Shown here one piece after another: positions 56,403-64,000 of a DNA stretch of 64,000 bases. The notes beneath the pieces were generated by a model. The model worked only from the letters and a program-made list of their open reading frames with translations. It had not been told where the DNA came from and made no database searches. Numbering within the stretch: position 1 is the stretch's first letter; each line of letters begins with the position of its first letter. The DNA comes from Thalassospira lucentensis (lineage in GTDB: Bacteria; Pseudomonadota; Alphaproteobacteria; Rhodospirillales; Thalassospiraceae): the NCBI RefSeq assembly GCF_032921865.1, contig NZ_CP136684.1, forward strand, positions 2,763,001 through 2,827,000. Reading direction: 5' to 3'. The position numbers and the translations under genes are program-made.

Positions 56403-59400
56403 ATGGCAAAGTTTTTTATTGATCGCCCCGTCTTCGCCTGGGTTGTGGCCCTGGTGATCATGCTGGCGGGGGGGCTGTCCATTCTGCAGCTGCCGATCGA
56501 ACAATATCCTTCGATTGCACCGCCATCGGTGCAGATCGAGGCGACCTATCCGGGGGCTTCGGCGGAAACCGTGGAAAACACGGTGACGCAGGTTATCGAG
56601 CAGGAAATGAACGGGCTGGATTATCTGCGCTATATGTCGTCGAACAGTAGTGCGACGGGTAGTGCATCCATCACGCTGACCTTCGAACCCGAAGCTGATC
56701 CCGATATCGCGCAGGTTCAGGTGCAGAACAAGTTGCAGGCCGCCATGTCGCGCCTGCCAAGCGAAGTTCAGCAGCAGGGCATCACGGTTTCGAAATCGAG
56801 CGGTTCGTTCCTGATGGTTCTGGGCTTTGTGTCGGCCGATGGTTCGATGAATGCCGAAGACCTTTCGGATTTCGTGGTTTCGACCATCGAAGACCCGATT
56901 GCGCGTGTGAATGGTGTCGGTTCGGTTCAGGTGTTCGGTGCCCAGCACGCGATGCGTATCTGGCTCGACCCGAACAAGCTGATTTCCTATAACCTGACGG
57001 TTTCCGATGTCAGTGCCGCGATTGAAGCCCAGAATACCGAAGTCACCGCCGGTCAGATCGGTGGTGCGCCTTCGGTGCCGGGGCAGCAGATCAACGCGAC
57101 GATTACCGCCCAAAGCAAGCTGCAGACGGTTGACGAGTTTGCCAATATTCTGCTGCGTGTAAACACGGACGGATCGCAAATCCGTCTGGGCGATATCGCC
57201 CGTATCGAGATAGGCGGCGAAAGCTATGACGTGATTGCGCGTTATAATGCGCAGGCCGCAACCGGTATCGGTATCAACCTTGCAACCGGGGCCAATGCGC
57301 TTGATACCGCCGAGGCGGTCAAGGCGCGCGTCGAGGAACTCAAACCCTTCTTCCCGCAGGGGATGGAAGTGGTTTATCCCTATGACACGACCCCATTCGT
57401 CAAGGTTTCGATCGAGGAAGTGGTTCACACCCTGTTTGAAGCCATCGTGCTTGTTTTCGTGGTGATGTTCGTGTTCCTGCAAAACTGGCGCGCGACCCTG
57501 ATCCCGACGATTGCGGTGCCGGTGGTTTTGCTGGGTACCTTCGGGGTGCTGGCGGCGTTTGGTTATTCTATCAACACGCTGACCATGTTTGGCATGGTGC
57601 TGGCCATCGGCCTTCTGGTCGATGACGCCATCGTGGTGGTCGAAAACGTTGAACGTGTGATGCATGAAGACGGTTTGCCGCCGCGTGAGGCGACGCGCAA
57701 ATCCATGAGCCAGATTACCGGCGCGCTTGTTGGTATTGCGCTGGTTCTGTCGGCGGTGTTCGTGCCGATGGCCTTCTTTGCCGGGTCGACCGGGGCGATT
57801 TATCGCCAGTTCTCGATCACGATCGTTTCGGCGATGGTGCTGTCGGTGATTGTGGCGATTGTCCTGACACCAGCACTTTGTGCGACCATGCTTAAACCGT
57901 CCAAGGGTGATCCGCATGCTAAGAAAGGTTTCTTTGGCTGGTTCAACCGCGGGTTCGACAAGACCAACAACTTCTATCAGGGCAGTGTCGGCCATGTTGT
58001 GAACCGCAAATGGCGCTATCTGTTCGTGTATGGCATTCTTGTCGGCTGTCTGGCCTTCCTGTTTGTGCGTCTGCCGGGCTCGTTCCTGCCGGACGAGGAT
58101 CAGGGGATCATGTTCTCGATGGTTCAGCTGCCGGCCGGTGCCTCGCAGGAACGGACGGTCGAGGTTCTCAAGAAGCTTGAGAAGCACTTCATGGAAGACG
58201 AGAAGGAAGTGGTGAACGGTATCTTTACCGTGGCTGGCTTCTCGTTTGCCGGTAGTGGCCAGAATGCGGGTATTGCCTTCGTCAACCTGAAAGACTGGTC
58301 GGAACGTAACGAACCGGGCCAGTCGGTTGCGGCGGTGATCGGGCGGGCCTATGGTGCCTTTGCCCAGATCCGCGAGGCCATGGTCTTTGCCTTTGCCCCG
58401 CCGGCGATTATCGAGCTCGGTACGGCGAACGGTTTCGACATGCAGTTGGTCGACCGTGGCGGCTCGGGGCATGATGCCCTGATGGCGGCACGCAACCAGT
58501 TGCTTGGCATGGCGGCACAGGACCCGCGCCTTGTGGGGGTTCGCCCGAACGGCCTGAATGACATGCCGCAGTTCGACATCAATATCGATCAGGAAAAGGC
58601 AAGCGCGCTGGGGGTTGATATTGCCGATATCAACCGCACGCTGGCAACCGCCTGGGGGTCGAGCTATGTCAACGACTTCATCGAAAAAGGCCGTGTGAAG
58701 CGCGTCTATATGCAGGCAGATGCGAAATACCGCATGATGCCCGAAGACCTTGATCACTGGTATGTCCGCAACAGCCATGACGAGATGGTACCGATTTCCG
58801 CCTTCTCGACCACGCAATGGACATATGGATCACCACGTCTGGAACGCTTTAACGGTCTTTCGTCTGTCAATATTCAGGGGCAGGCGGCACCGGGTGTTGC
58901 ATCGGGTGATGCGATGAAGGCGATGGAAGAAATCGTCGCCAAGCTTCCGGGCGGCATCGGCCTTGAATGGCAGGGGCTTTCCTATGAAGAACGCGAGGCA
59001 GGCGAACAGGGTCCGGCCCTTTATGCCCTGTCGATGATCGTGGTCTTCCTGTGCCTTGCGGCGCTGTATGAAAGCTGGGCCATTCCGGTTTCGGTGATGA
59101 TGGTCGTGCCACTGGGCGTTTTGGGTGCCGTGATTGCAGCCTTGCTGCGCGGGCTTCCCGATGACGTTTACTTCCAGGTCGCGATCCTGACCACCATCGG
59201 GCTTTCGGCCAAGAATGCCATTCTGATCGTCGAGTTCGCACGCGAACTTTATGATCAGGGGATGGGGCTGCTTGAAGCCACGATCGAGGCCGCGCGTCAG
59301 CGTCTGCGTCCGATCATCATGACTTCGATGGCCTTTACGCTTGGTGTTCTGCCGCTTGCGATCAGTACCGGTGCCGGTGCGGGGGCGCGTGTTGCGGTGG

Positions 59401-59549
59401 GTACCGGGGTTATGGGCGGCATGATTGCGGCAACGATCCTTGCGATCTTCTTCGTGCCGCTGTTCTTCGTGCTGATTGTTGGTGCCTTTGCCAAGAACCG
59501 TTCGAAACGCGGTGATGTCAAGGCGGCCCACGAACATCCGGCCGAATAA
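56403..59549 (+). CDS. RND multidrug efflux pump (AcrB/MexB-like)
   Basis: The protein has 1048 residues, the usual length. It begins [23 protein letters not shown] and has twelve membrane segments with two large periplasmic loops. The proton-relay residues are in the [39 protein letters not shown] region (Asp-Asp in TM4) with a Lys in TM10 ([15 protein letters not shown]). The HAE1 signature is '[18 protein letters not shown]'. It exports drugs or metabolites by proton exchange. A terminator follows. Confidence 0.96.
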   Translation: MAKFFIDRPVFAWVVALVIMLAGGLSILQLPIEQYPSIAPPSVQIEATYPGASAETVENTVTQVIEQEMNGLDYLRYMSSNSSATGSASITLTFEPEADPDIAQVQVQNKLQAAMSRLPSEVQQQGITVSKSSGSFLMVLGFVSADGSMNAEDLSDFVVSTIEDPIARVNGVGSVQVFGAQHAMRIWLDPNKLISYNLTVSDVSAAIEAQNTEVTAGQIGGAPSVPGQQINATITAQSKLQTVDEFANILLRVNTDGSQIRLGDIARIEIGGESYDVIARYNAQAATGIGINLATGANALDTAEAVKARVEELKPFFPQGMEVVYPYDTTPFVKVSIEEVVHTLFEAIVLVFVVMFVFLQNWRATLIPTIAVPVVLLGTFGVLAAFGYSINTLTMFGMVLAIGLLVDDAIVVVENVERVMHEDGLPPREATRKSMSQITGALVGIALVLSAVFVPMAFFAGSTGAIYRQFSITIVSAMVLSVIVAIVLTPALCATMLKPSKGDPHAKKGFFGWFNRGFDKTNNFYQGSVGHVVNRKWRYLFVYGILVGCLAFLFVRLPGSFLPDEDQGIMFSMVQLPAGASQERTVEVLKKLEKHFMEDEKEVVNGIFTVAGFSFAGSGQNAGIAFVNLKDWSERNEPGQSVAAVIGRAYGAFAQIREAMVFAFAPPAIIELGTANGFDMQLVDRGGSGHDALMAARNQLLGMAAQDPRLVGVRPNGLNDMPQFDINIDQEKASALGVDIADINRTLATAWGSSYVNDFIEKGRVKRVYMQADAKYRMMPEDLDHWYVRNSHDEMVPISAFSTTQWTYGSPRLERFNGLSSVNIQGQAAPGVASGDAMKAMEEIVAKLPGGIGLEWQGLSYEEREAGEQGPALYALSMIVVFLCLAALYESWAIPVSVMMVVPLGVLGAVIAALLRGLPDDVYFQVAILTTIGLSAKNAILIVEFARELYDQGMGLLEATIEAARQRLRPIIMTSMAFTLGVLPLAISTGAGAGARVAVGTGVMGGMIAATILAIFFVPLFFVLIVGAFAKNRSKRGDVKAAHEHPAE

Positions 59550-59558
59550 ATCAAAAAG

Positions 59559-59590
59559 CAAAGCCGGTCTGATTTAACAGACCGGCTTTG
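59559..59590 (+). terminator. terminator of the RND operon
   Basis: A 13-bp perfect stem (59559-59571 with 59578-59590) has a six-base loop. The T-run is short (TTTG), so it may be partly rho-assisted. Confidence 0.8.
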
Positions 59591-59659
59591 TCGGCGCGCT
59601 CGCGACGGTTGCAGACTTGTCTGCGCAGTCCCCCGACCCCGCCGTTGCGCGTGCGTAAG

Positions 59660-59692
59660 AAGGGCTGGTGCATTGCACCGGCCCTTTGTTTT
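59660..59692 (+). terminator. second terminator-like hairpin
   Basis: Stem AAGGGC-T-GGTGC with GCACC-G-GCCCTT (59660-59671 with 59675-59686), closed by ATT and followed by TGTTTTGT. Confidence 0.7.
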
Positions 59693-59730
59693 GTCTGCTG
59701 GCGGCGTTGGCGTCAAGTCGTGAATTTCCC

Positions 59731-59750
59731 CCACCCATTTGGGTGGTTTT
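59731..59750 (+). terminator. short terminator-like hairpin
   Basis: CCACCC/GGGTGG with an ATTT loop (59731-59736 with 59741-59746), followed by TTTT. A short stem; activity is uncertain. Confidence 0.5.
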
Positions 59751-59862
59751 CAACTTGTAGGCGCTATCCCTTTGTATTGGGAGGCTAACACGTTGATTTC
59801 TGTTTCATTGATAGTGATTTTTTTCAAGCAATTTAATTGCTTTTGCGTGTGTTCGACGCGCA

Positions 59863-59891
59863 TTGACATCTAAAAGTTTAGTTCGATAAAT
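59863..59891 (+). promoter_or_regulatory. promoter of the envelope operon
   Basis: TTGACA (59863-59868) is a perfect -35 box. ATAAAT at a 17-bp spacing (59886-59891), or GATAAA one base earlier, serves as -10. It lies about 50 bp upstream of the lipoprotein gene start, after AT-rich DNA. Confidence 0.65.
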
Positions 59892-59938
59892 CTTTATTAG
59901 GGACAGTCTTCCGGTTTGATACCAAGGGGGTATTTTTT

Positions 59939-60808
59939 ATGAATAAAGCTGTGTTGCGTGGCACGACCGCGCTGGTTCTGATGTCTGTACTCGCACTTGG
60001 CGGATGCAACAAGACGACGGGGCAGACCGTCGGTTCCATCGTCGGGGTGGTCGGGGGGACATTGTTAGGCGCACAGTTCGGCAGCGGAACCGGTCAGCTT
60101 ATCGCAACCGCCATCGGGGCGACGGCGGGCTACATGATTGGCGACTGGGTCGGTGGAATGCTTGACCCCAAAGATGCCGAAGCCGTGCAGCAGGCGACCA
60201 CCCGGACTCTCGATGCGGGAAATGACGGTGAAACAGTTACCTGGAATAACCCCGATACCGGGGCAAGTGCCGAAATCATACCGACCAATACCCGACAGGT
60301 GGCGGCCAAGGTGGATGTACAGCGTCCGAAAGTCGTGGCTAGCCCAGTGGGCATGACGATTGTGGGAGAAGAGCGTGTGATCACCAAGGGGGCCAATGTG
60401 CGTTCCGCGCCTTCGACTGATTCAGATATCCTGACAGGGTTGAGGGCTGGCGATCATATCAATGCGGTTGGTAGTGTTGCCAACGGCAACTGGTATCTGG
60501 TCGGGCGTGATGGCAAGGCCATTGGTTATGTGTATCACACGCTTTTGGCAGAGCCGAACACGGCCCCCGACATGCAAATGGTAGCAGCAGATCCAGCACA
60601 AGACCCCGAAGCAGCGAAAGTTGCGGCGGAAGAGGTTGTCGAGCGCGATAGCGACGTCATTGATCTTGATGCAGAGTTCGAGACTGAGACATTGATCGTG
60701 CAGACGACCTGCCGCGACGTTTCCATGACTGTCAGCGATGGCAGCGAGAGCGAGCAGAAAAGCTATTCCGCGTGCAAGTCGCCGGATGGTGTATGGGAGC
60801 TTGGCTGA
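59939..60808 (+). CDS. lipoprotein with glycine zipper and SH3-like domain
   Basis: The protein has 289 residues from ATG 59939, with AAGGGGG upstream. The lipobox is ALGGC (Cys23). Residues about 28-75 form a Gly-zipper membrane-associated region (GSIVGVVGGTLLGAQFGSGTGQLIATAIGATAGYMIGDWVGGML), like the SlyB/17-kDa antigen family. A bacterial SH3 domain follows at about 140-205 (VITKGANVRSAPSTDSDILTGLRAGDHINAVGSVANGNWYLV). The C-terminal part has a pair of Cys (TTCRDVSMTV, YSACKSPDG) common in surface-antigen lipoproteins. It heads a three-gene operon. The exact function is unknown. Confidence 0.85.
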   Translation: MNKAVLRGTTALVLMSVLALGGCNKTTGQTVGSIVGVVGGTLLGAQFGSGTGQLIATAIGATAGYMIGDWVGGMLDPKDAEAVQQATTRTLDAGNDGETVTWNNPDTGASAEIIPTNTRQVAAKVDVQRPKVVASPVGMTIVGEERVITKGANVRSAPSTDSDILTGLRAGDHINAVGSVANGNWYLVGRDGKAIGYVYHTLLAEPNTAPDMQMVAADPAQDPEAAKVAAEEVVERDSDVIDLDAEFETETLIVQTTCRDVSMTVSDGSESEQKSYSACKSPDGVWELG

Positions 60809-62508
60809 TGGGATATCGTCGTTTTCTTGTGGCGGCACCGCTGATGGCGTCAGTGGTACTTCTGTCGGTGCCGTTTGATGTTGAGGCCGCGGAAACAAAG
60901 CAGATCGCACGGTCCTCGAAGCTTGGTATCGAGCTGTTTGGTGTGGGGGGGGATAGCTGGTGCAAAGCGGATGCGCATTTGAAGCTTGCACGCAACGCGG
61001 ACAGTCCTTTGGTGGATAAGGAAGAAACTCTTTTCCCGACCATCGCAAAGGTCTTTGATGCAGAATGCCCGCAGATGGAAACGGCGAGGATTGAGGTGAC
61101 CGACAGTGCTGGTAGCCTGACGCGCGATTTCAGAATTGCAAAGGCAAGCGGCTGGGCTATTGCGACTGAGGTTGCTGTGGCTGATCCTGCGCAAAAAACT
61201 GCGGAGGATGTGACGCCGAAAGACGATGCAGCGAAAGAAATAACCGAAGTACCGGAAGCGCCGCCAGCGCCGACTGTTGCAAAGCAGGAAAAGCCGGTTG
61301 TTGTTGAGAAGAAGCAACCGGATGTGAAGCCGGTTTCCTTGACGGCCGAGAATGTCTTTTGGCTTGCAGCGAAATACTATCCCGAGGCCCTGAACGATGA
61401 TCGTGTAATTGATCAGTTCGCGTCACTGGAAAGTTGTGACGACTATCGGGCCGTCTGGAAGAACGAGTTTGACCTGAGAGATTGGCGAAAAAAGGTTAAA
61501 CCGGAGGTGATTGCGAAATCAGATTCTGCATCAAATTTGTTCGAGTTTTCGTTCACCTTTGATGTTCGCCGTCAGTATGATTTTGAGACTTCGATGCTCG
61601 ACATCGGCGGTTTTATTCCGTCGGAGAGGCAATATGAAGTCCGTTGTTTCTACGGAAGCGGTGATTTTGATGATAATGCAATTGGCGGTCGGGTTCATGT
61701 CAGTTTTGAAGGTCTGCCAGACAGTTTTAACCAAAAAATCTATTTGCCCGGAGATTTGGGGCGCAGTGCGGTAGATCGTTTGCAGGCGGTTGGCAATAGG
61801 GTGCGCATCACCTATTTGGCACAGCTTTCGGGTGTGGGTCTTAAAACAGGTTGGCCAAAACATTACGAACTCAAGGCTGAATTTATTGACGTTAAAATCT
61901 TTACTGGGGAACAGCTTGACTATCTGCTGGTGCATCATGATGAGGCCAAGTTTATTGCGGCGCGTGAACAGCATATGGCCGCAGTAAGGAAGGCCGCAGA
62001 AGAGCAGCGTCGGGCCGAGGAACAGCGTCTTGCTGCCCAGCGCAGCCATGAAGAAGAGCTGCGCCGTGTTCAGCAGGAACGCGAGGATGCACAAGCGCAA
62101 AAGCTTTATGACAGTCTTGCCGGAGATGGTGTCGTTCCGGCCAAGCTTGCGGCCCTGCATCACGATGGCAATCCGTCTTTTGACAATCCCTATGATATTG
62201 CCGCCAGCGCCTTTTCTCGCGGTCAGAAATTTCCGGTTCGGGCCTTTGTGGAGGTCGGGGATCGCGACAGTGTCGGTTATCGCGCCAAATGGCCATCGCG
62301 TGTCTATCTGACGGGGGAGGGGCTAGAAGAAGGTGATTGGTATTTTGTTTCTGGCATGGGGGACGGCCAGAAGATCGATGGCGCGCTTTATAGCGTTATA
62401 TCAGTTGATAAGGCGACGAAATGTGATGGCCGGATTTGCATGAATAAAGAAGATGTTGCTGCTTATGTCCGGACACAATATCCGCAATGGTCAGGCGCAA
62501 GGGAATAG
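60808..62508 (+). CDS. secreted coiled-coil protein of unknown function
   Basis: The protein has 566 residues from ATG 60808, overlapping the previous stop by one base (TGATG). It has a Sec signal (MGYRRFLVAAPLMASVVLLSVPFDVEA). A Pro/Lys-rich linker (about 140-180, KQEKPVVVEKKQPDVKP) leads to a conserved-looking domain (AENVFWLAAKYYPEALNDDRVIDQFASLESCDDYRAVWKNEFDLRDWRKK). A Glu/Arg/Gln coiled coil spans about 400-440 (EEQRRAEEQRLAAQRSHEEELRRVQQERED). Then comes a C-terminal domain of about 120 residues. I do not recognise the family. It is cotranscribed with the lipoprotein and the next membrane protein. Confidence 0.75.
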   Translation: MGYRRFLVAAPLMASVVLLSVPFDVEAAETKQIARSSKLGIELFGVGGDSWCKADAHLKLARNADSPLVDKEETLFPTIAKVFDAECPQMETARIEVTDSAGSLTRDFRIAKASGWAIATEVAVADPAQKTAEDVTPKDDAAKEITEVPEAPPAPTVAKQEKPVVVEKKQPDVKPVSLTAENVFWLAAKYYPEALNDDRVIDQFASLESCDDYRAVWKNEFDLRDWRKKVKPEVIAKSDSASNLFEFSFTFDVRRQYDFETSMLDIGGFIPSERQYEVRCFYGSGDFDDNAIGGRVHVSFEGLPDSFNQKIYLPGDLGRSAVDRLQAVGNRVRITYLAQLSGVGLKTGWPKHYELKAEFIDVKIFTGEQLDYLLVHHDEAKFIAAREQHMAAVRKAAEEQRRAEEQRLAAQRSHEEELRRVQQEREDAQAQKLYDSLAGDGVVPAKLAALHHDGNPSFDNPYDIAASAFSRGQKFPVRAFVEVGDRDSVGYRAKWPSRVYLTGEGLEEGDWYFVSGMGDGQKIDGALYSVISVDKATKCDGRICMNKEDVAAYVRTQYPQWSGARE

Positions 62509-62516
62509 GTGTGGAT

Positions 62517-63545
62517 ATGGAACAGAATAATAATCATATGTCCGAGCCTTCCCGAAAAGGCCGCAAAAAAATCGGATTGATTGCAGCCGTCGTTGCTGTT
62601 GTGATTCTCGCGGGGGGATATTTCGGCTTTCAAAGTCATATCGCAAATGAAGCCGAAATCGAGATCGCCCGGTTCCTTCGAGAAAACGAACTTGATCGCG
62701 ACATCCGTTATCGGGAAATCGATGCGTCCCTTATCGGGCAGAGCGTGACATTGCATAATGTGCGTCTGAGTTTTCAGGGGACAGAGGGCACAGTTGGGGC
62801 TTTGACTGTTTCGAACTACGATCTGGATGAACGTAGCGGGCAGTTGCGAAGTGTCGATCTTCTGTTGGAAGACATCGATTTTCCGATTGCAGCAAGCTCA
62901 TTCGGGCTGTTTGGTGCGCCATCCCCATTCATGATAGGGGTGGATGCAGTGCGCGGCGATATTGGTATTGAATATGAATACGATATTGCCAAAGGCGATG
63001 CGTTGGCATCTCTTGATATTTCCATGCCGGATTTACTGGATAGTGAGTTCGAAATCAGTGTCAGCCGTTTCACAGCACCGCCGGTCGAGCGTTTTTCTGC
63101 GCGTGGCTTTAATGCTATGGGGCGCATGCTTGATGATATGGGCAAGGCCGATTTGAATTCGGTTTCTCTTCGTTTGGCGGATCGGGGGCTTAAAGACCGG
63201 ATCGCCGAATATGCCAGTGTCGAAAGCGGAGCTGCTCTTGATGGGGCATCCTATCGCAAGGAACTTTTCAGAAAGCTGGATCATCAGATTTTGGAAAACC
63301 CGCTGCAAAGTCGGTTCGAAAGCCATCTGGCCGAGGTAGCCAAGTCGGTGCTCGAAACATCCGAGGGGACTCTTACCCTTGCTTATGAGCCGGAATATCC
63401 TACACCGTTTGAAGATATTGGGGCTGCTGCATTTGAAGTTATGTTTAGCGGCTTTAACAACCTTGGAAAACAAGCGACCCGCAATGGGGATGCCTTGTCT
63501 GAACTAATTGACCGCGAAGTATTGAAAATCGAGTTCGATAGCTGA
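62517..63545 (+). CDS. inner-membrane-anchored protein of unknown function
   Basis: The protein has 342 residues from ATG 62517 (GTG 62511 is possible), 8 bp after the previous gene. One membrane segment (about 19-41, IGLIAAVVAVVILAGGYFGF) follows a basic cytoplasmic end. The periplasmic part repeats beta strands (VTLHNVRLSFQGTEGTVGALTVSNYDL, LRSVDLLLEDIDFP) in a way that resembles AsmA/DUF945-like lipid-transfer or envelope proteins. No catalytic motif is seen. With the lipoprotein and coiled-coil protein it may form an envelope-spanning complex; this is inference from the operon. Confidence 0.7.
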   Translation: MEQNNNHMSEPSRKGRKKIGLIAAVVAVVILAGGYFGFQSHIANEAEIEIARFLRENELDRDIRYREIDASLIGQSVTLHNVRLSFQGTEGTVGALTVSNYDLDERSGQLRSVDLLLEDIDFPIAASSFGLFGAPSPFMIGVDAVRGDIGIEYEYDIAKGDALASLDISMPDLLDSEFEISVSRFTAPPVERFSARGFNAMGRMLDDMGKADLNSVSLRLADRGLKDRIAEYASVESGAALDGASYRKELFRKLDHQILENPLQSRFESHLAEVAKSVLETSEGTLTLAYEPEYPTPFEDIGAAAFEVMFSGFNNLGKQATRNGDALSELIDREVLKIEFDS

Positions 63546-63550
63546 TTGAA

Positions 63551-63582
63551 CAAGGAAGCAACCTTCGAGGGTTGCTTCCTTG
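63551..63582. terminator. hairpin between convergent genes
   Basis: A perfect 13-bp stem CAAGGAAGCAACC/GGTTGCTTCCTTG (63551-63563 with 63570-63582) has loop TTCGAG. T-runs are weak on both sides. It separates the envelope operon from the convergent argE-like gene. Confidence 0.75.
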
Positions 63583-63600
63583 ACGCTGGCAGGTGATTTT

Positions 63601-64000
63601 CTACTTTCGGACCAGTACCGCCAAAAGCTTGTCGAGGAACTTTTCGCAGCGCGCGAGCTGGTCGAGTTCGATGAATTCGTCGGGTTTGTGGGCCTGTTCG
63701 ATGCTGCCGGGGCCGCAGACGACGGTGGGGATGTCGCCCATTGCCGAGAATACGCCGGCTTCGGTGCCAAAGCTGACCTTGCCGGTGGTGTTGGCACCTG
63801 TCAGTTCCATGACCAGTCTGGTGACTTCCTCGTCATCGCCGGTGGCGAGGCCGGGCATATCGGATACGACTTCGATTTCAACCCCGACATCGTCATAGGT
63901 TTCGCGCATTTGCGGGATCAGGGTATTGTCGAGATAATCGAAAATCAGGCCCTTAAGCTCGTTGCGGTCATGATTGGGCAGGTTGCGGAATTCAAAATCG
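63601..64000 (-). CDS. argE: acetylornithine deacetylase/M20 peptidase, 3' part
   Basis: Only the last 132 residues are in the window; the reading frame is open to its edge. It shows DFEFRNLPNH, then MPGLATGDDEEVTRLVMELTGAN, VSFGTEAGVFSAMGDIPTVVCGPGSIEQAHKPDEFIELDQLARCEKFLDKLL. The 'TEAG.F...G.P.VVCGPGSI.QAHKPDEF' segment, with the metal/substrate His in QAHKPDEF, is the conserved end of ArgE and related M20 enzymes. It would make ornithine from N-acetylornithine. ArgE is more likely than DapE because of GPGSIEQAHKPDEF. Confidence 0.85.
   Translation of the reverse strand, partial: DFEFRNLPNHDRNELKGLIFDYLDNTLIPQMRETYDDVGVEIEVVSDMPGLATGDDEEVTRLVMELTGANTTGKVSFGTEAGVFSAMGDIPTVVCGPGSIEQAHKPDEFIELDQLARCEKFLDKLLAVLVRK

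Larger units (their letters stand above)
59550..59938. other. intergenic region with tandem terminators and a promoter
   Basis: This 389-bp gap holds three hairpin terminator-like structures (59559-59590, 59660-59692, 59731-59750) followed by an AT-rich stretch with a promoter at 59863-59891. There is no ORF. The presence of more than one terminator leaves room for a short RNA between 59591 and 59690, but I have no positive evidence for one. Confidence 0.6.

Noticed and set aside
56400..58817. Long minus-strand reading frame (805 codons) opposite the RND pump gene
   Set aside because: It is antisense to a full-length, motif-complete AcrB-like gene; its composition is that of a shadow frame (many His/Arg) and it lacks any domain.
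1..64000. tRNA or rRNA genes
   Set aside because: No cloverleaf-like segment with a TTC-arm pattern and no rRNA-like conserved stretch were noticed on either strand by eye; a covariance search was not possible.

Overview
The window looks like chromosomal DNA of a free-living alphaproteobacterium, most probably Rhodospirillales and close to Thalassospira. This is inferred from gene content and codon style (GC-rich, many GAT/GGC/CTG codons, ExoD, DUF952, class-2 PyrD, a TIGR01459-type HAD protein, ECF-FecR-TonB iron uptake) and from dense ATTCCCGC/GCGGGAAT palindromes between genes. It was not confirmed by any search. No rRNA, tRNA or CRISPR array was seen.

About 1-14.7 kb is accessory DNA. 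Phage-type genes are scattered rather than contiguous: a tail-fibre-like protein, a LamG/spike-like protein, a large terminase, a spanin-like small protein, a SleB-type endolysin and a 3TM holin. Portal, capsid and tail-tube genes are not visible. Between them lie a DUF2384/RES toxin-antitoxin pair with its own operator, a TetR/hydrolase pair with three operator copies, a GIY-YIG nuclease gene flanked by repeats, a DoxX protein, a secreted papain-like protease, a frameshifted gene and an AT-rich orphan. Most gaps here carry a pair of inverted REP-like palindromes.

About 14.8-33.6 kb holds mostly metabolic genes: ExoD, DUF952, an Old Yellow Enzyme with a divergent HxlR regulator, a HipBA module with three operators, pyrD with an unusual Lys/Ala/Pro-rich tail, a HAD phosphatase, and a Zur-box-controlled nickel/opine-type ABC importer next to a divergent EamA exporter. 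A D-amino-acid aminotransferase, an arylamine N-acetyltransferase behind a SoxR-type promoter, and two secreted proteins follow.

About 33.6-44.3 kb is envelope and iron-related: a 1220-residue autotransporter with Gly-rich and 97-residue tandem repeats, a cytochrome c, an ECF sigma/FecR/TonB-receptor set with Fur-like sites, an SDR and a dienelactone hydrolase.

About 44.4-64 kb carries a methyltransferase, two divergent alpha/beta hydrolases with a TetR regulator and matching operators, a TrpXYZ-like ABC importer, an AraC/SDR divergent pair, a VOC protein, a TetR-controlled RND efflux pair, a three-gene envelope operon of unknown function, and the 3' part of an argE-like gene cut by the window end.
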